NCBI GenBank assembly: GCA_014843695.1
Contig: CM026391.1
Coordinates: 18,428,871 to 18,492,870, forward strand
DNA: 64,000 nucleotides
Origin: Archivesica marissinica
Lineage: Eukaryota > Mollusca > Bivalvia > Venerida > Vesicomyidae
Direction: 5' to 3'
How positions within the stretch are numbered: position 1 is the stretch's first letter; the number at the start of each line of letters is the position of its first letter. The translations under genes were made by a program, and so were the position numbers. Of the stretch, positions 33,036 to 44,544 are shown piece after piece. The notes under the pieces are model-generated. The model searched no databases, was not told where the DNA came from, and was given only the letters and a program-made list of their open reading frames with translations.

Positions 33036-33132
33036 AACAGCACAATACAGGGGTATAACAACGAGTACTGCATTTTACATTTAGAGCTAGCACACCGGGT
33101 ACACTGAATACAGTTGAATTAACACTATCATA

Positions 33133-33370
33133 CTCTAGTTTATACAAATTTATTTTAGCTCGATTGCGAAACAACTTCTTACAACTTATATTAATCACTC
33201 TCGAGACCTCATTCCTGATGGAATCCATCGCCACGAGGGAGAGAGAAGAGGCAATGTGGAATTTAAATGCCTTGCCTAAGGGCACAATCGTAACGGCTCC
33301 AGCGGGGCTCGAACTCCAGACCTTTCGCACCTGAAGCGAACGCGCATCCACTGCGCTATCACGACTTCCA
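33133..33370 (-). mobile_element. SINE, family D, near full length
   Basis: On the minus strand: GGAAGTCGTGATAGCGCAGT, B box GAGTTCGAGCCCCG, GGCATTTAAATTCCACATTG, TGGCGATGGATTCCATCAGG, GTGATTAATATAAGTTGTAA and AAATAAATTTGTATAAACTA. It ends exactly where the 26-bp array of intron 2 begins. Confidence 0.85.
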
Positions 33371-35255
33371 ATATCATACTCTGAATACACTGTTTCTCTG
33401 GTTAAACTGAATACACTGTTTCTCTGGTTACTCTGAATACACTCTGTTTCTCTGGTTAGACTGAATACACTGTTTATCTGGTTACTCTGAATACACTGTT
33501 TCTCTGGTTACTCTGAATACACTGTTTCTCTGGTTACTCTGAATACACTGTTTCTCTGGTTACTCTGAATACACTGTTTCTCTGGTTACTCTGAATACAC
33601 TGTTTCTCTGGTTACTCTGAATACACTGTTTTTGGTTACTCTGAATACACTGTTTCTCTGGTTAGACTGAATACACTGTTTCTCTGGTTAGACTGAATAC
33701 ACTGTTTCTCTGGTTACTCTGAATACACTGTTTCTATGGTTACTCTGAATACACTGTTTCTCTGGTTACTCTGAATACACTGTTTCTCTGGTTACTCTGA
33801 ATACACTGTTTCTCTGGTTAGACTGAATACACTGTTTCTCTGGTTACTCTGAATACACTGTTTCTCTGGTTACTCTGAATACACTGTTTCTCTGGTTACT
33901 CTGAATACACTGTTTCTCTGGTTAGACTGAATACACTGTTTCTCTGGTTAGACTGAATACACTGTTTCTCTGGTTACTCTGAATACACTGTTTCTCTGGT
34001 TACTCTGAATACACTGTTTCTCTGGTTAGACTGAATACACTGTTTCTCTGGTTAGACTGAATACACTGTTTCTCTGGTTACTCTGAATACACTGTTTCTC
34101 TGGTTAGACTGAATACACTGTTTCTCTGGTTACTCTGAATACACTGTTTCTCTGGTTACTCTGAATACACTGTTTCTCTGGTTACTCTGAATACACTGTT
34201 TCTCTGGTTAGACTGAATACACTGTTTCTCTGGTTACTCTGAATACACTGTTTCTCTGGTTAGACTGAATACACTGTTTCTCTGGTTAGACTGAATACAC
34301 TGTTTCTCTGGTTAGACTGAATACACTGTTTCTCTGGTTAGACTGAATACACTGTTTCTCTGGTTACTCTGAATACACTGTTTCTCTGGTTACTCTGAAT
34401 ACACTGTTTCTCTGGTTACTCTGAATACACTGTTTCTATGGTTACTCTGAATACACTGTTTCTCTGGTTAGACTGAATACACTGTTTCTCTGGTTAGACT
34501 GAATACACTGTTTCTACAGTTAGACTGAATACACTGTTTCTCTGGTTACTCTGAATACACTGTTTATCTGATTACTCTGAATACACTGTTTCTCTGGTTA
34601 GACTGAATACACTATTTCTCTGGTTACTCTGAATACACTGTTTATCTGATTACTCTGAATACACTGTTTCTACGGTTACTCTGAATACACTGTTTCTGGT
34701 TACTCTGAATACTCTGGTTACTCTGAATACACTGTTTCTACAGTTAGACTGAATACACTGTTTCTCTGGTTACTCTGAATACACTGTTTCTCTGGTTACT
34801 CTGAATACACTGTTTCTCTGGTTAGACTGAATACACTGTTTCTCTGGTTACTCTGAATACACTGTTTCTCTGGTTACTCTGAATACACTGTTTCTCTGGT
34901 TACTCTGAATACACTGTTTCTCTGGTTACTCTGAATACACTGTTTCTCTGGTTACTCTGAATACACTGTTTATATGGTTACTCTGAATACACTGTTTCTC
35001 TGGTTAGACTGAATACACTGTTTCTCTGGTTAGACTGAATACACTGTTTCTCTGGTTACTCTGAATACACTGTTTCTACGGTTACTCTGAATACACTGTT
35101 TCTCTGGTTACTCTGAATACACTGTTTCTCTGGTTACTCTGAATACACTGTTTCTCTGGTTAGACTGAATACACTGTTTCTCTGGTTACTCTGAATACAC
35201 TGTTTCTCTGGTTACTCTGAATACACTGTTTCTCTGGTTAGACTGAATACACAAT
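33371..35255. repeat. 1.9-kb minisatellite, 26-bp unit, about 72 copies
   Basis: The unit is gaatacactgtttctctggt plus tactct, or tagact in the second main type. A few indel variants are clustered at 34695-34740. NUDCD2 intron 2. Confidence 0.97.
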
Positions 35256-35884
35256 GTTAATACAGAAGAATGAACAATTTTGTTTAGTGGAGAAACTGAA
35301 ACCAAAAGTGTCACTCTATTATTCAATGGGTTAATGCTAATATGCAACAGTGTTTAGTGGAACACAAATTCCAATTAAGACCAGCCAAGTTATCACAAAT
35401 TTACTGTTTACAAACATTAGATCAATGGATAAAATCATACACACATAGATCTGCTAATGTAATGCAATACAGTAATTGTAGTATTCAGGGGCAGTAACTC
35501 ACCAATGGCCCTCATTGGCTATTAACTATACACTTTATTATAGTACAACATTGGCAGTTTCGGATCAAAGAATTTTGGGGTCCAGTATTTAATTGCTAAC
35601 CACTTGCACTGTTTGTCATTATCTGCAGATAGGTACCAAAAAAGTTCCAATTCAAAAATGTTGAGGAATTCCATCATTTCTCAGCACAGTATGATATTGT
35701 AACAGTTGTATGTCGGAAGAAAGGGGCAGAGTAGTTACTCTTGTTGACTTCAAATCGCTCTATCGCCCTCTCCACTGTAGATTTGAATCACTAGTTGTGT
35801 CAAATTCCTTCAAGTGATAAAGTTATCCAGCTGGTGAGTCGCCATATGACCTAAGCTGTCAAATGCAGCTGTCAATTAGTGTAA
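35256..35884. other. Intronic stretch, nothing recognised
   Basis: About 0.6 kb of NUDCD2 intron 2 between arrays with no visible repeat or exon. Confidence 0.4.
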
Positions 35885-36706
35885 GCATACAGTCAAACCT
35901 GTGTTAGTGCTCACCTCTACAGTCAAACCTGTGTTAGTGGTCACTTCTATTATACAGTCAAACCTGTGTTAGTGGTCACCTCTATTAAACAGTCAAACCT
36001 GTGTTAGTGGTCACCTCTATTAAACAGTCAAACCTGTGTTAGTGGTCACCTCTATTAAACAGTCAAACCTGTGTTAGTGGTCACCTCTATTATACAGTCA
36101 AACCTGTGTTGGTGGTCACCTCTATTAAACAGTCAAACCTGTGTTAGTGGTCACCTCTATTATACAGTCAAACCTGTGTTAGTGGTCACCTCTATTAAAC
36201 AGTCAAACCTGTGTTAGTGGTCACCTCTATTAAACAGTCAAACCTGTGTTAGTGGTCACCTCTATTATACAGTCAAACCTGTGTTAGTGGTCACCTCTAT
36301 TATACAGTCAAACCTGTGTTAGTGGTCACCTCTATTAAACAGTCAAACCTGTGTTAGTGGTCACCTCTACAGTCAAACCTGTGTTAGTGGTCACCTCTAT
36401 TATACAGTCAAACCTGTGTTAGTGGTCACCTCTATTAAACAGTCAAACCTGTGTTAGTGGTCACCTCTATTAAACAGTCAAACCTGTGTTAGTGGTCACC
36501 TCTATTAAACAGTCAAACCTGTGTTAGTGGTCACCTCTATTATACAGTCAAACCTGTGTTAGTGGTCACCTCTATTAAACAGTCAAACCTGTGTTAGTGG
36601 TCACCTCTATTATACAGTCAAACCTGTGTTAGTGGTCACCTCTATTAAACAGTCAAACCGGTGTTAGTGGTCACCTCTATTAAACAGTCAAACCTGTGTT
36701 AGTGGT
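35885..36706. repeat. MITE-end-like minisatellite, 35-bp unit, about 23 copies
   Basis: The unit is cagtcaaacctgtgttagtg plus gtcacctctattaaa. In reverse complement (GAGGTGACCACTAACACAGG, TTTGACTG) it is clearly related to the 39-bp array at 12555-13917. Relative to the host gene both arrays read in the same sense. NUDCD2 intron 2. Confidence 0.96.
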
Positions 36707-36984
36707 GTTGTGTTGACTAATACAATAAGTTCTGAAATTCTTTAGCATATACCTAGAATAGATTTCATGTATTTTCATTATATATATATATATATATTAT
36801 TCTACTGCATATTGTATATCAATCAATTGATAGGGAGAAGAACTATATCAGTTTTCTTTCGTTCTAATCAGTCTACTGCTGTTAAAATATAAAATGTTCA
36901 TTTCTTGATTATATGTACAAATACTGACTGAAATAAATAATGATAAGTAATTGATTAATACTAGCTACCATTGATCATCAGCAA

Positions 36985-38510
36985 GCTTCCAAGTCATGTC
37001 ACACCCCGGATAGAACCTTCCAAGTCATGTCACAACCCGGGTAGAACCTTCCAAGTCATGTCACAACCCGGATAGAACCTTCCAAGTCCTGTCACAACCC
37101 AGGTAGAACCTTCCAAGTCATGTCACACCCCGGGTAGAACCTTCCAAGTCATGTCACAACCCGGATAGAACCTTCCAAGTCCTGTCACACCCCAGGTAGA
37201 ACCTTCCAAGTCCTGTCACACCCCAGGTAGAACCTTCCAAGTCCTGTCACACCCCGGGTAGAACCTTCCAAGTCCTGTCACACCCCAGGTAGAACCTTCC
37301 AAGTCATGTCACAACCCGGGTAGAACCTTCCAAGTCCTGTCACACCCCGGATAGAACCTTCCAAGTCATGTCACAACCCGGATAGAACCTTCCAAGTCAT
37401 GTCACACCCCGGATAGAACCTTCCAAGTCCTGTCACACCCCGGATAGAACCTTCCAAGTCATGTCACAACCCGGATAGAACCTTCCAAGTCATGTCACAA
37501 CCCAGGTAGAACCTTCCAAGTCCTGTCACAACCCGGGTAGAACCTTCCAAGTCCTGTCACAACCCGGGTAGAACCTTCCAAGTCCTGTCACAACCCGGGT
37601 AGAACCTTCCAAGTCCTGTCACAACCCGGATAGAACCTTCCAAGTCATGTCACAACCCGGATAGAACCTTCCAAGTCATGTCACACCCCAGATAGAACCT
37701 TCCAAGTCATGTCACAACCCGGATAGAACCTTCCAAGTCATGTCACAACCCGGGTAGAACCTTCCAAGTCCTGTCACAACCCGGGTAGAACCTTCCAAGT
37801 CCTGTCACAACCCGGGTAGAACCTTCCAAGTCCTGTCACAACCCGGGTAGAACCTTCCAAGTCCTGTCACAACCCGGGTAGAACCTTCCAAGTCATGTCA
37901 CAACCCGGGTAGAACCTTCCAAGTCATGTCACAACCCGGGTAGAACCTTCCAAGTCCTGTCACAACCCGGATAGAACTTTCCAAGTCATGTCACAACCCG
38001 GGTAGAACCTTCCAAGTCGTGTCACAACCCGGGTAGAACCTTCCAAGTCATGTCACAACCCGGGTAGAACCTTCCAAGTCATGTCACAACCCCGGGTAGA
38101 ACCTTCCAAGTTGTGTCACAACCCGGGTAGAACCTTCCAAGTCATGTCACAACCCGGGTAGAACCTTCCAAGTCCTGTCACAACCCGGATAGAACCTTCC
38201 AAGTCCTGTCACAACCCGGATAGAACCTTCCAAGTCATGTCACAACCCGGGTAGAACCTTCCAAGTCATGTCACAACCCAGGTAGAACCTTCCAAGTCAT
38301 GTCACAACCCAGGTAGAACCTTCCAAGTCCTGTCACAACCCGGGTAGAACCTTCCAAGTCCTGTCACAACCCGGGTAGAACCTTCCAAGTCATGTCACAA
38401 CCCAGATAGAACCTTCCAAGTCATGTCACAACCCAGGTAGAACCTTCCAAGTCATGTCACAACCCAGATAGAACCTTCCAAGTCCTGTCACAACCCGGGT
38501 AGAACATTCC
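36985..38510. repeat. 1.5-kb minisatellite, 31-bp unit, about 49 copies
   Basis: The unit is tagaaccttccaagtcatgt plus cacaacccggg. It has binary variants (catgtc/cctgtc, acccgg/ccccgg, gggt/gata). NUDCD2 intron 2. Confidence 0.97.
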
Positions 38511-38535
38511 AAGTTTCCTCACATGCTCTGATACA

Positions 38536-38666
38536 GATATGATTAGGAAGGAGAGCAACAACCTGCATGTGATGAGTATGATATGATTAGGAAGGAGAGC
38601 AACAACCTGCATGTGATGAGTATGATATGATTAGGAAGGAGAGCAACAACCTGCATGTGATGAGTA
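38536..38666. repeat. Tandem repeat, 44-bp unit, 3 copies
   Basis: Three nearly identical copies of tatgattaggaaggagagca plus acaacctgcatgtgatgag. Confidence 0.93.
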
Positions 38667-38859
38667 TTCGTAAGACTGTTTCTTAGACCACTCCTGTCAC
38701 ATAGATACCTGGCCTCGAGGTTCTGATTGGTTAAACTGAGAATAATCTCAGAATCAACCAATCATATTACTGGAGCTCGAGTTTGAGATTTGAGAAAAGT
38801 TTTATAACCTCCGACCCTGGCAGTTTATTGCTGCTATTTTCTGGAATAATCTGATATAA

Positions 38860-41793
38860 AGCTTGTTGTTTCACAGAGGACAGGACTTTCTACCTATCTG
38901 TTTATGTAAAGCTTGTTGTTTCACAGAGGACAGGAAGTTTCTACCTATCTGTTTATGTAAAGTTTGTTGTTTTACAGAGGACAGGAAGTTTCTACCTATC
39001 TGTTTATGTAAAGTTTGTTGTTTCACAGAGGACAGGAAGTTTCTACGTATCTGTTTATGTAAAGTTTGTTGTTTCACAGAGGACAGGAAGTTTCTATGTA
39101 TCTGTTTATGTAAAGCTTGTTGTTTTACAGAGGACAGGAAGTTTCTATGTATCTGTTTATGTAAAGTTTGTTGTTGTTTCACATAGGACAGGACTTTCTA
39201 CATATCTGTGTATGTAAAGCTTGTTGTTTTACAGAGGACAGGACTTTCTACCTATCAGTTTATGTAAAGCTTGTTGTTTTACAGAGGACAGGAAGTTTCT
39301 ATGTATCTGTTTATGTAAAGTTTGTTGTTTCACAGAGGACAGGAAGTTTCTGCCTATCTGTTTATGTAAAGCTTGTTGTTTTACAGAGGACAGGAAGTTT
39401 CTATGTATCTGTTTATGTAAAGTTTGTTGTTTCACAGAGGACAGGAAGTTTCTACTTATCTGTTTATGTAAAGCTTGTTGTTTTACAGAGGACAGGAAGT
39501 TTCTATGTATCTGTTTATGTAAAGTTTGTTGTTGTTTCACATAGGACAGGACTTTCTACCTATCTGTTTATGTAACGTTTGTTGTTTCACAGAGGACAGG
39601 AAGTTTCTGCCTATCTGTTTATGTAAAGCTTGTTGTTTCACAGAGGACAGGAAGTTTCTGCATATCTGTTTATGTAAAGCTTGTTGTTTTACAGAGGACA
39701 GGAAGTTTCTATGTATCTGTTTATGTAAAGTTTGTTGTTGTTTCACATAGGACAGGACTTTCTACATATCTGTGTATGTAAAGCTTGTTGTTTTACAGAG
39801 GACAGGACTTTCTACCTATCAGTTTATGTAAAGCTTGTTGTTTTACAGAGGACAGGAAGTTTCTATGTATCTGTTTATGTAAAGTTTGTTGTTTCACAGA
39901 GGACAGGAAGTTTCTGCCTATCTGTTTATGTAAAGCTTGTTGTTTTACAGAGGACAGGAAGTTTCTATGTATCTGTTTATGTAAAGTTTGTTGTTTCACA
40001 GAGGACAGGAAGTTTCTACTTATCTGTTTATGTAAAGCTTGTTGTTTCACAGAGGACAGGAAGTTTCTGCCTATCTGTTTATGTAAAGCTTGTTGTTTTA
40101 CAGAGGACAGGAAGTTTCTATGTATCTGTTTATGTAAAGTTTGTTGTTGTTTCACATAGGACAGGACTTTCTACCTATCTGTTTATGTAACGTTTGTTGT
40201 TTCACAGAGGACAGGAAGTTTCTGCCTATCTGTTTATGTAAAGCTTGTTGTTTCACAGAGGACAGGAAGTTTCTGCATATCTGTTTATGTAAAGCTTGTT
40301 GTTTTACAGAGGACAGGAAGTTTCTATGTATCTGTTTATGTAAAGTTTGTTGTTGTTTCACATAGGACAGGACTTTCTACATATCTGTGTATGTAAAGCT
40401 TGTTGTTTTACAGAGGACAGGACTTTCTACCTATCAGTTTATGTAAAGCTTGTTGTTTTACAGAGGACAGGAAGTTTCTATGTATCTGTTTATGTAAAGT
40501 TTGTTGTTTCACAGAGGACAGGAAGTTTCTACTTATCTGTTTATGTAAAGCTTGTTGTTTCACAGAGGACAGGAAGTTTCTATGTATCTGTTTATGTAAA
40601 GCTTGTTGTTTTACAGAGGACAGGAAGTTTCTATGTATCTGTTTATGTAAAGCTTGTTGTTTCACAGAGGACAGGAAGTTTCTATGTATCTGTTTATGTA
40701 AAGTTTGTTGTTGTTTCACATAGGACAGGACTTTCTACCTATCTGTTTATGTAACGTTTGTTGTTTCACAGAGGACAGGAAGTTTCTGCCTATCTGTTTA
40801 TGTAAAGCTTGTTGTTTCACAGAGGACAGGAAGTTTCTGCATATCTGTGTATGTAAAGCTTGTTGTTTTACAGAGGACAGGACTTTCTACCTATCAGTTT
40901 ATGTAAAGCTTGTTGTTTTACAGAGGACAGGAAGTTTCTATGTATCTGTTTATGTAAAGTTTGTTGTTTCACAGAGGACAGGAAGTTTCTGCCTATCTGT
41001 TTATGTAAAGCTTGTTGTTTTACAGAGGACAGGAAGTTTCTATGTATCTGTTTATGTAAAGTTTGTTGTTTCACAGAGGACAGGAAGTTTCTACTTATCT
41101 GTTTATGTAAAGCTTGTTGTTTCACAGAGGACAGGAAGTTTCTGCCTATCTGTTTATGTAAAGCTTGTTGTTTTACAGAGGACAGGAAGTTTCTATGTAT
41201 CTGTTTATGTAAAGTTTGTTGTTGTTTCACATAGGACAGGACTTTCTACCTATCTGTTTATGTAACGTTTGTTGTTTCACAGAGGACAGGAAGTTTCTGC
41301 CTATCTGTTTATGTAAAGCTTGTTGTTTCACAGAGGACAGGAAGTTTCTGCATATCTGTTTATGTAAAGCTTGTTGTTTTACAGAGGACAGGAAGTTTCT
41401 ATGTATCTGTTTATGTAAAGTTTGTTGTTGTTTCACATAGGACAGGACTTTCTACATATCTGTGTATGTAAAGCTTGTTGTTTTACAGAGGACAGGACTT
41501 TCTACCTATCAGTTTATGTAAAGCTTGTTGTTTTACAGAGGACAGGAAGTTTCTATGTATCTGTTTATGTAAAGTTTGTTGTTTCACAGAGGACAGGAAG
41601 TTTCTGCCTATCTGTTTATGTAAAGCTTGTTGTTTTACAGAGGACAGGAAGTTTCTATGTATCTGTTTATGTAAAGTTTGTTGTTTCACAGAGGACAGGA
41701 AGTTTCTACTTATCTGTTTATGTAAAGCTTGTTGTTTCACAGAGGACAGGAAGTTTCTGCCTATCTGTTTATGTAAAGCTTGTTGTTTCACAG
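38860..41793 (+). repeat. Exon 3/acceptor minisatellite, 51-bp unit, about 57 copies, with higher-order repeats
   Basis: Each unit is a copy of the NUDCD2 exon 3 acceptor: TTGTTGTTTCACAG|AGGACAGGAAG, then TTTCTACCTATCTGTTTATG and TAAAGC, i.e. polypyrimidine tract, AG and the first 36 nt of the exon. The authentic acceptor is the last copy (41792-41793). Variants include a +3 form with CACATAG, a -1 form (GGACTTT) and codon-level changes. A composite block starting with the +3 form recurs at about 39168, 39732, 40347 and 41422 (a partial one at 40860), showing recent higher-order amplification. The 51-bp length keeps one frame open as CFTEDRKFLPICLCKAC repeats over long stretches. Confidence 0.96.
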
Positions 41794-41945
41794 AGGACAG
41801 GAAGTTTCTACGTATCTGTTTATGTAAAGTGCTAACTACAGCTGACCAGTGCTGGAAGTCTCTACTGAAGGGCCAGTACCAGGCGGATGCACACACATTC
41901 GATGAGATGGAGAAGAAACTGACACTTCAGAGATACCAGTTTGAA
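41794..41945 (+). CDS. NUDCD2: NUDCD2 exon 3
   Basis: After completing the GAG codon from exon 2 the exon encodes DRKFLRICLCKVLTTADQCW, then KSLLKGQYQADAHTFDEMEK and KLTLQRYQFE. It matches the EDRKMVRIVLTKTKRDAANCW and RKLTLERFQKE segment of NUDCD2: the end of the CS domain plus the following helix. The acceptor is TTTCACAG at 41792-41793 and the donor TTTGAA|GTAAGA at 41946-41947. Length 152 nt (2+150). The first 36 nt are the part amplified in the upstream array. This real copy keeps CTACGTATC (Leu-Arg-Ile), which most array copies have lost to CCTATC or TGTATC. Confidence 0.94.
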
Positions 41946-41977
41946 GTAAGAGATCAGCATCTTTACATTTAAATTAC

Positions 41978-42213
41978 TGTGGAAGTCATGATAGCGCAGT
42001 GGATGCTTGTCGCTTCAGGTGCGAAAGGTCCGGAGTTTGAGCTCCGCTGGAACTGTTACGATTGTGCCCTTTGGCAAGGCATTTAAATTCCACGTTGCCT
42101 CTTCTCTCTCCCTCATGGCGATGGATTCCATCAGGAATGAGGTCTCGAGAGTGATTAATATAAGTTGTAAGAACTTGTTTCGCAATCGAACTAAAATAAA
42201 TTTGTATAAACTA
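41978..42213 (+). mobile_element. SINE, family D, near full length
   Basis: TGGAAGTCATGATAGCGCAG (head), GTCCGGAGTTTGAGCTCCGC (B box), GGCATTTAAATTCCACGTTG, GGCGATGGATTCCATCAGGA, AGTGATTAATATAAGTTGTA and AAATAAATTTGTATAAACTA. It lies only 32 nt past the exon 3 donor. Confidence 0.87.
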
Positions 42214-42507
42214 TTTAAATTACTGTTCGATAATCATAAAGATTTATCCTGCAGCATTCTAGGCCAATCTGTTTGAAAGATATAATAGAGTACACACACA
42301 CTATTTCAAACTAATGTCTTTCTGTTGCCTATCTGGAGTTTGCTTCATCAAATGACGTCTGATTTATGATACACCAGTAACTCTAGCCCCCCTGAGGTCT
42401 GGGAATGGGTATATAACTTGTTTTGTTAGCTGACCGGGTAAGGTTTCCCCTCAAAATAGTGGTCCTATTAGCTAATAGTCACCAAACCAGTAGGACTTAA
42501 CTAATTC

Positions 42508-42912
42508 TCTTAGTGGGTAGATGCACTGCTCTACGGACACAGTTTCCTGGTCATAGATGTGGTATACTCGATATCACTTAGTGGGTAGATGCACTGCTCT
42601 ACGGGCACAGTTTCCTTGTCATAGATGTGGTAAGCTCGATCTCACTTAGTGGGTAGATGCACTGCTCTACGGGCACAGTTTCCTTGTCATAGATGTGGTA
42701 AGCTCGATCTCACTTAGTGGGTAGATGCACTGCTCTACGGGCACAGTTTCCTTGTCATAGATGTGGTAAGCTCGATCTCACTTAGTGGGTAGATGCACTG
42801 CTCTACGGGCACAGTTTCCTTGTCATAGATGTGGTAAGCTCGATCTCACTTAGTGGGTAGATGCACTGCTCTACGGGCACAGTTTCCTTGTCATAGATGT
42901 GGTAAGCTCGAT
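42508..42912 (+). repeat. Minisatellite, 68-bp unit, 6 copies
   Basis: The unit is tagtgggtagatgcactgct plus ctacgggcacagtttccttg and tcatagatgtggtaagctcg atctcact. On the sense strand each unit has a donor-like GTGGTAAGC and an acceptor-like CTCACTTAG|TG. The array ends at a 40-bp piece of a family D SINE tail in minus orientation (about 42912-42950). Confidence 0.95.
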
Positions 42913-43214
42913 GCACAATTATTTTTAACTCGATTGCGAAACAAGTTCTTACAGCCAAAACTCTGGCTCTATCCAGGCTGGTTGGGGACAGAGATGAAAC
43001 CCTGACATTTCTGCTCAGCTATTAACTGTTCTTTCCCAGCCACTGTATTACAAATGACTAGTGCAGAAGTACCCCGCAGATTTTGATTAAATTTGGATAT
43101 TATTCAGGTTTGGTTAAACTGTCCGATAAAAACAAGATTTGACATAATTTCATCAAAATTGATCTGAACGCATCAATTAATATTTCCCGTTGTTCAGCTG
43201 ACCGGAGGTGGAAG

Positions 43215-44275
43215 TGCTCACATGGAGTGTTTACATATCAGATAACAGTAACCTAGATACGTGACCAATGGAATAGTGTTTACATATCAGATAACAGTAA
43301 CCTAGATAAGTGACCAATGGAATAGTGTTTACATATCAGATAACAGTAACCTAGATACGTGACCAATGGAATAGTGTTTACATATCAGATAACAGTAACC
43401 TAGATACGTGACCAATGGAATAGTGTTTACATATCATATATCAGTAACCTAGATATGTGACCAATGGAATAGTGTTTACATATCATATATCAGTAACCTA
43501 GATACGTGACCAATGGAATAGTGTTTACATATCAGATAACGGTAACCTAGATACGTGACCAATGGAATAGTGTTTACATATCAGATAACGGTAACCTAGT
43601 TACGTGACCAATGGAATAGTGTTTACATATCAGATAACAGTAACCTAGATAAGTGACCAATGGAATAGTGTTTACATATCAGATAACAGTAACCTAGATA
43701 AGTGACCAATGGAATAGTGTTTACATATCAGATAACAGTAACCTAGATACGTGACCAATGGAATAGTGTTTACATATCAGATAACAGTAACCTAGATACG
43801 TGACCAATGGAATAGTGTTTACATATCAGATAACAGTAACCTAGATAAGTGACCAATGGAATAGTGTTTACATATCAGATAACAGTAACCTAGATACGTG
43901 ACCAATGGAATAGTGTTTACATATCAGATAACAGTAACCTAGATACGTGACCAATGGAATAGTGTTTACATATCAGATAACAGTAACCTAGATAAGTGAC
44001 CAATGGAATAGTGTTTACATATCAGATAACAGTAACCTAGATACGTGACCAATGGAATAGTGTTTACATATCAGATAACAGTAACCTAGATACGTGACCA
44101 ATGGAATAGTGTTTACATATCAGATAACAGTAACCTAGATAAGTGACCAATGGAATAGTGTTTACATATCAGATAACAGTAACCTAGATACGTGACCAAT
44201 GGAATAGTGTTTACATATCAGATAACGGTAACCTAGATACGTGACCAATGAAATAGTGTTTACATATCAGATAAC
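43215..44275. repeat. Minisatellite, 49-bp unit, about 21 copies, partly in 3-unit blocks
   Basis: The unit is gtgaccaatggaatagtgtt plus tacatatcagataacagtaa and cctagatac. The gataag/gatacg variant recurs every third unit in the right half, a trimer higher-order repeat. NUDCD2 intron 3. Confidence 0.97.
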
Positions 44276-44544
44276 AGCACCGAGATATGGATTAATCTCC
44301 TATATTTGTGTTCTTCGATAATATTTTATTTTTTATAAATGTCTGTTTACTAAAGTTAGTATTATGATTGATTGTTAATCGATTTACATTTTTATTTTCT
44401 GCTTGAAGAAAAATAGACAATTTGGTCTTTTATAAAAACATTATGTTATTTTGCTATGCGACTACCTCACAGGGACCCCCATCATTATTAGTCGTCTAAT
44501 TTTCAGACTGAAGCTGCATACGAAGGTGCTCCATGAAGGTCCTA

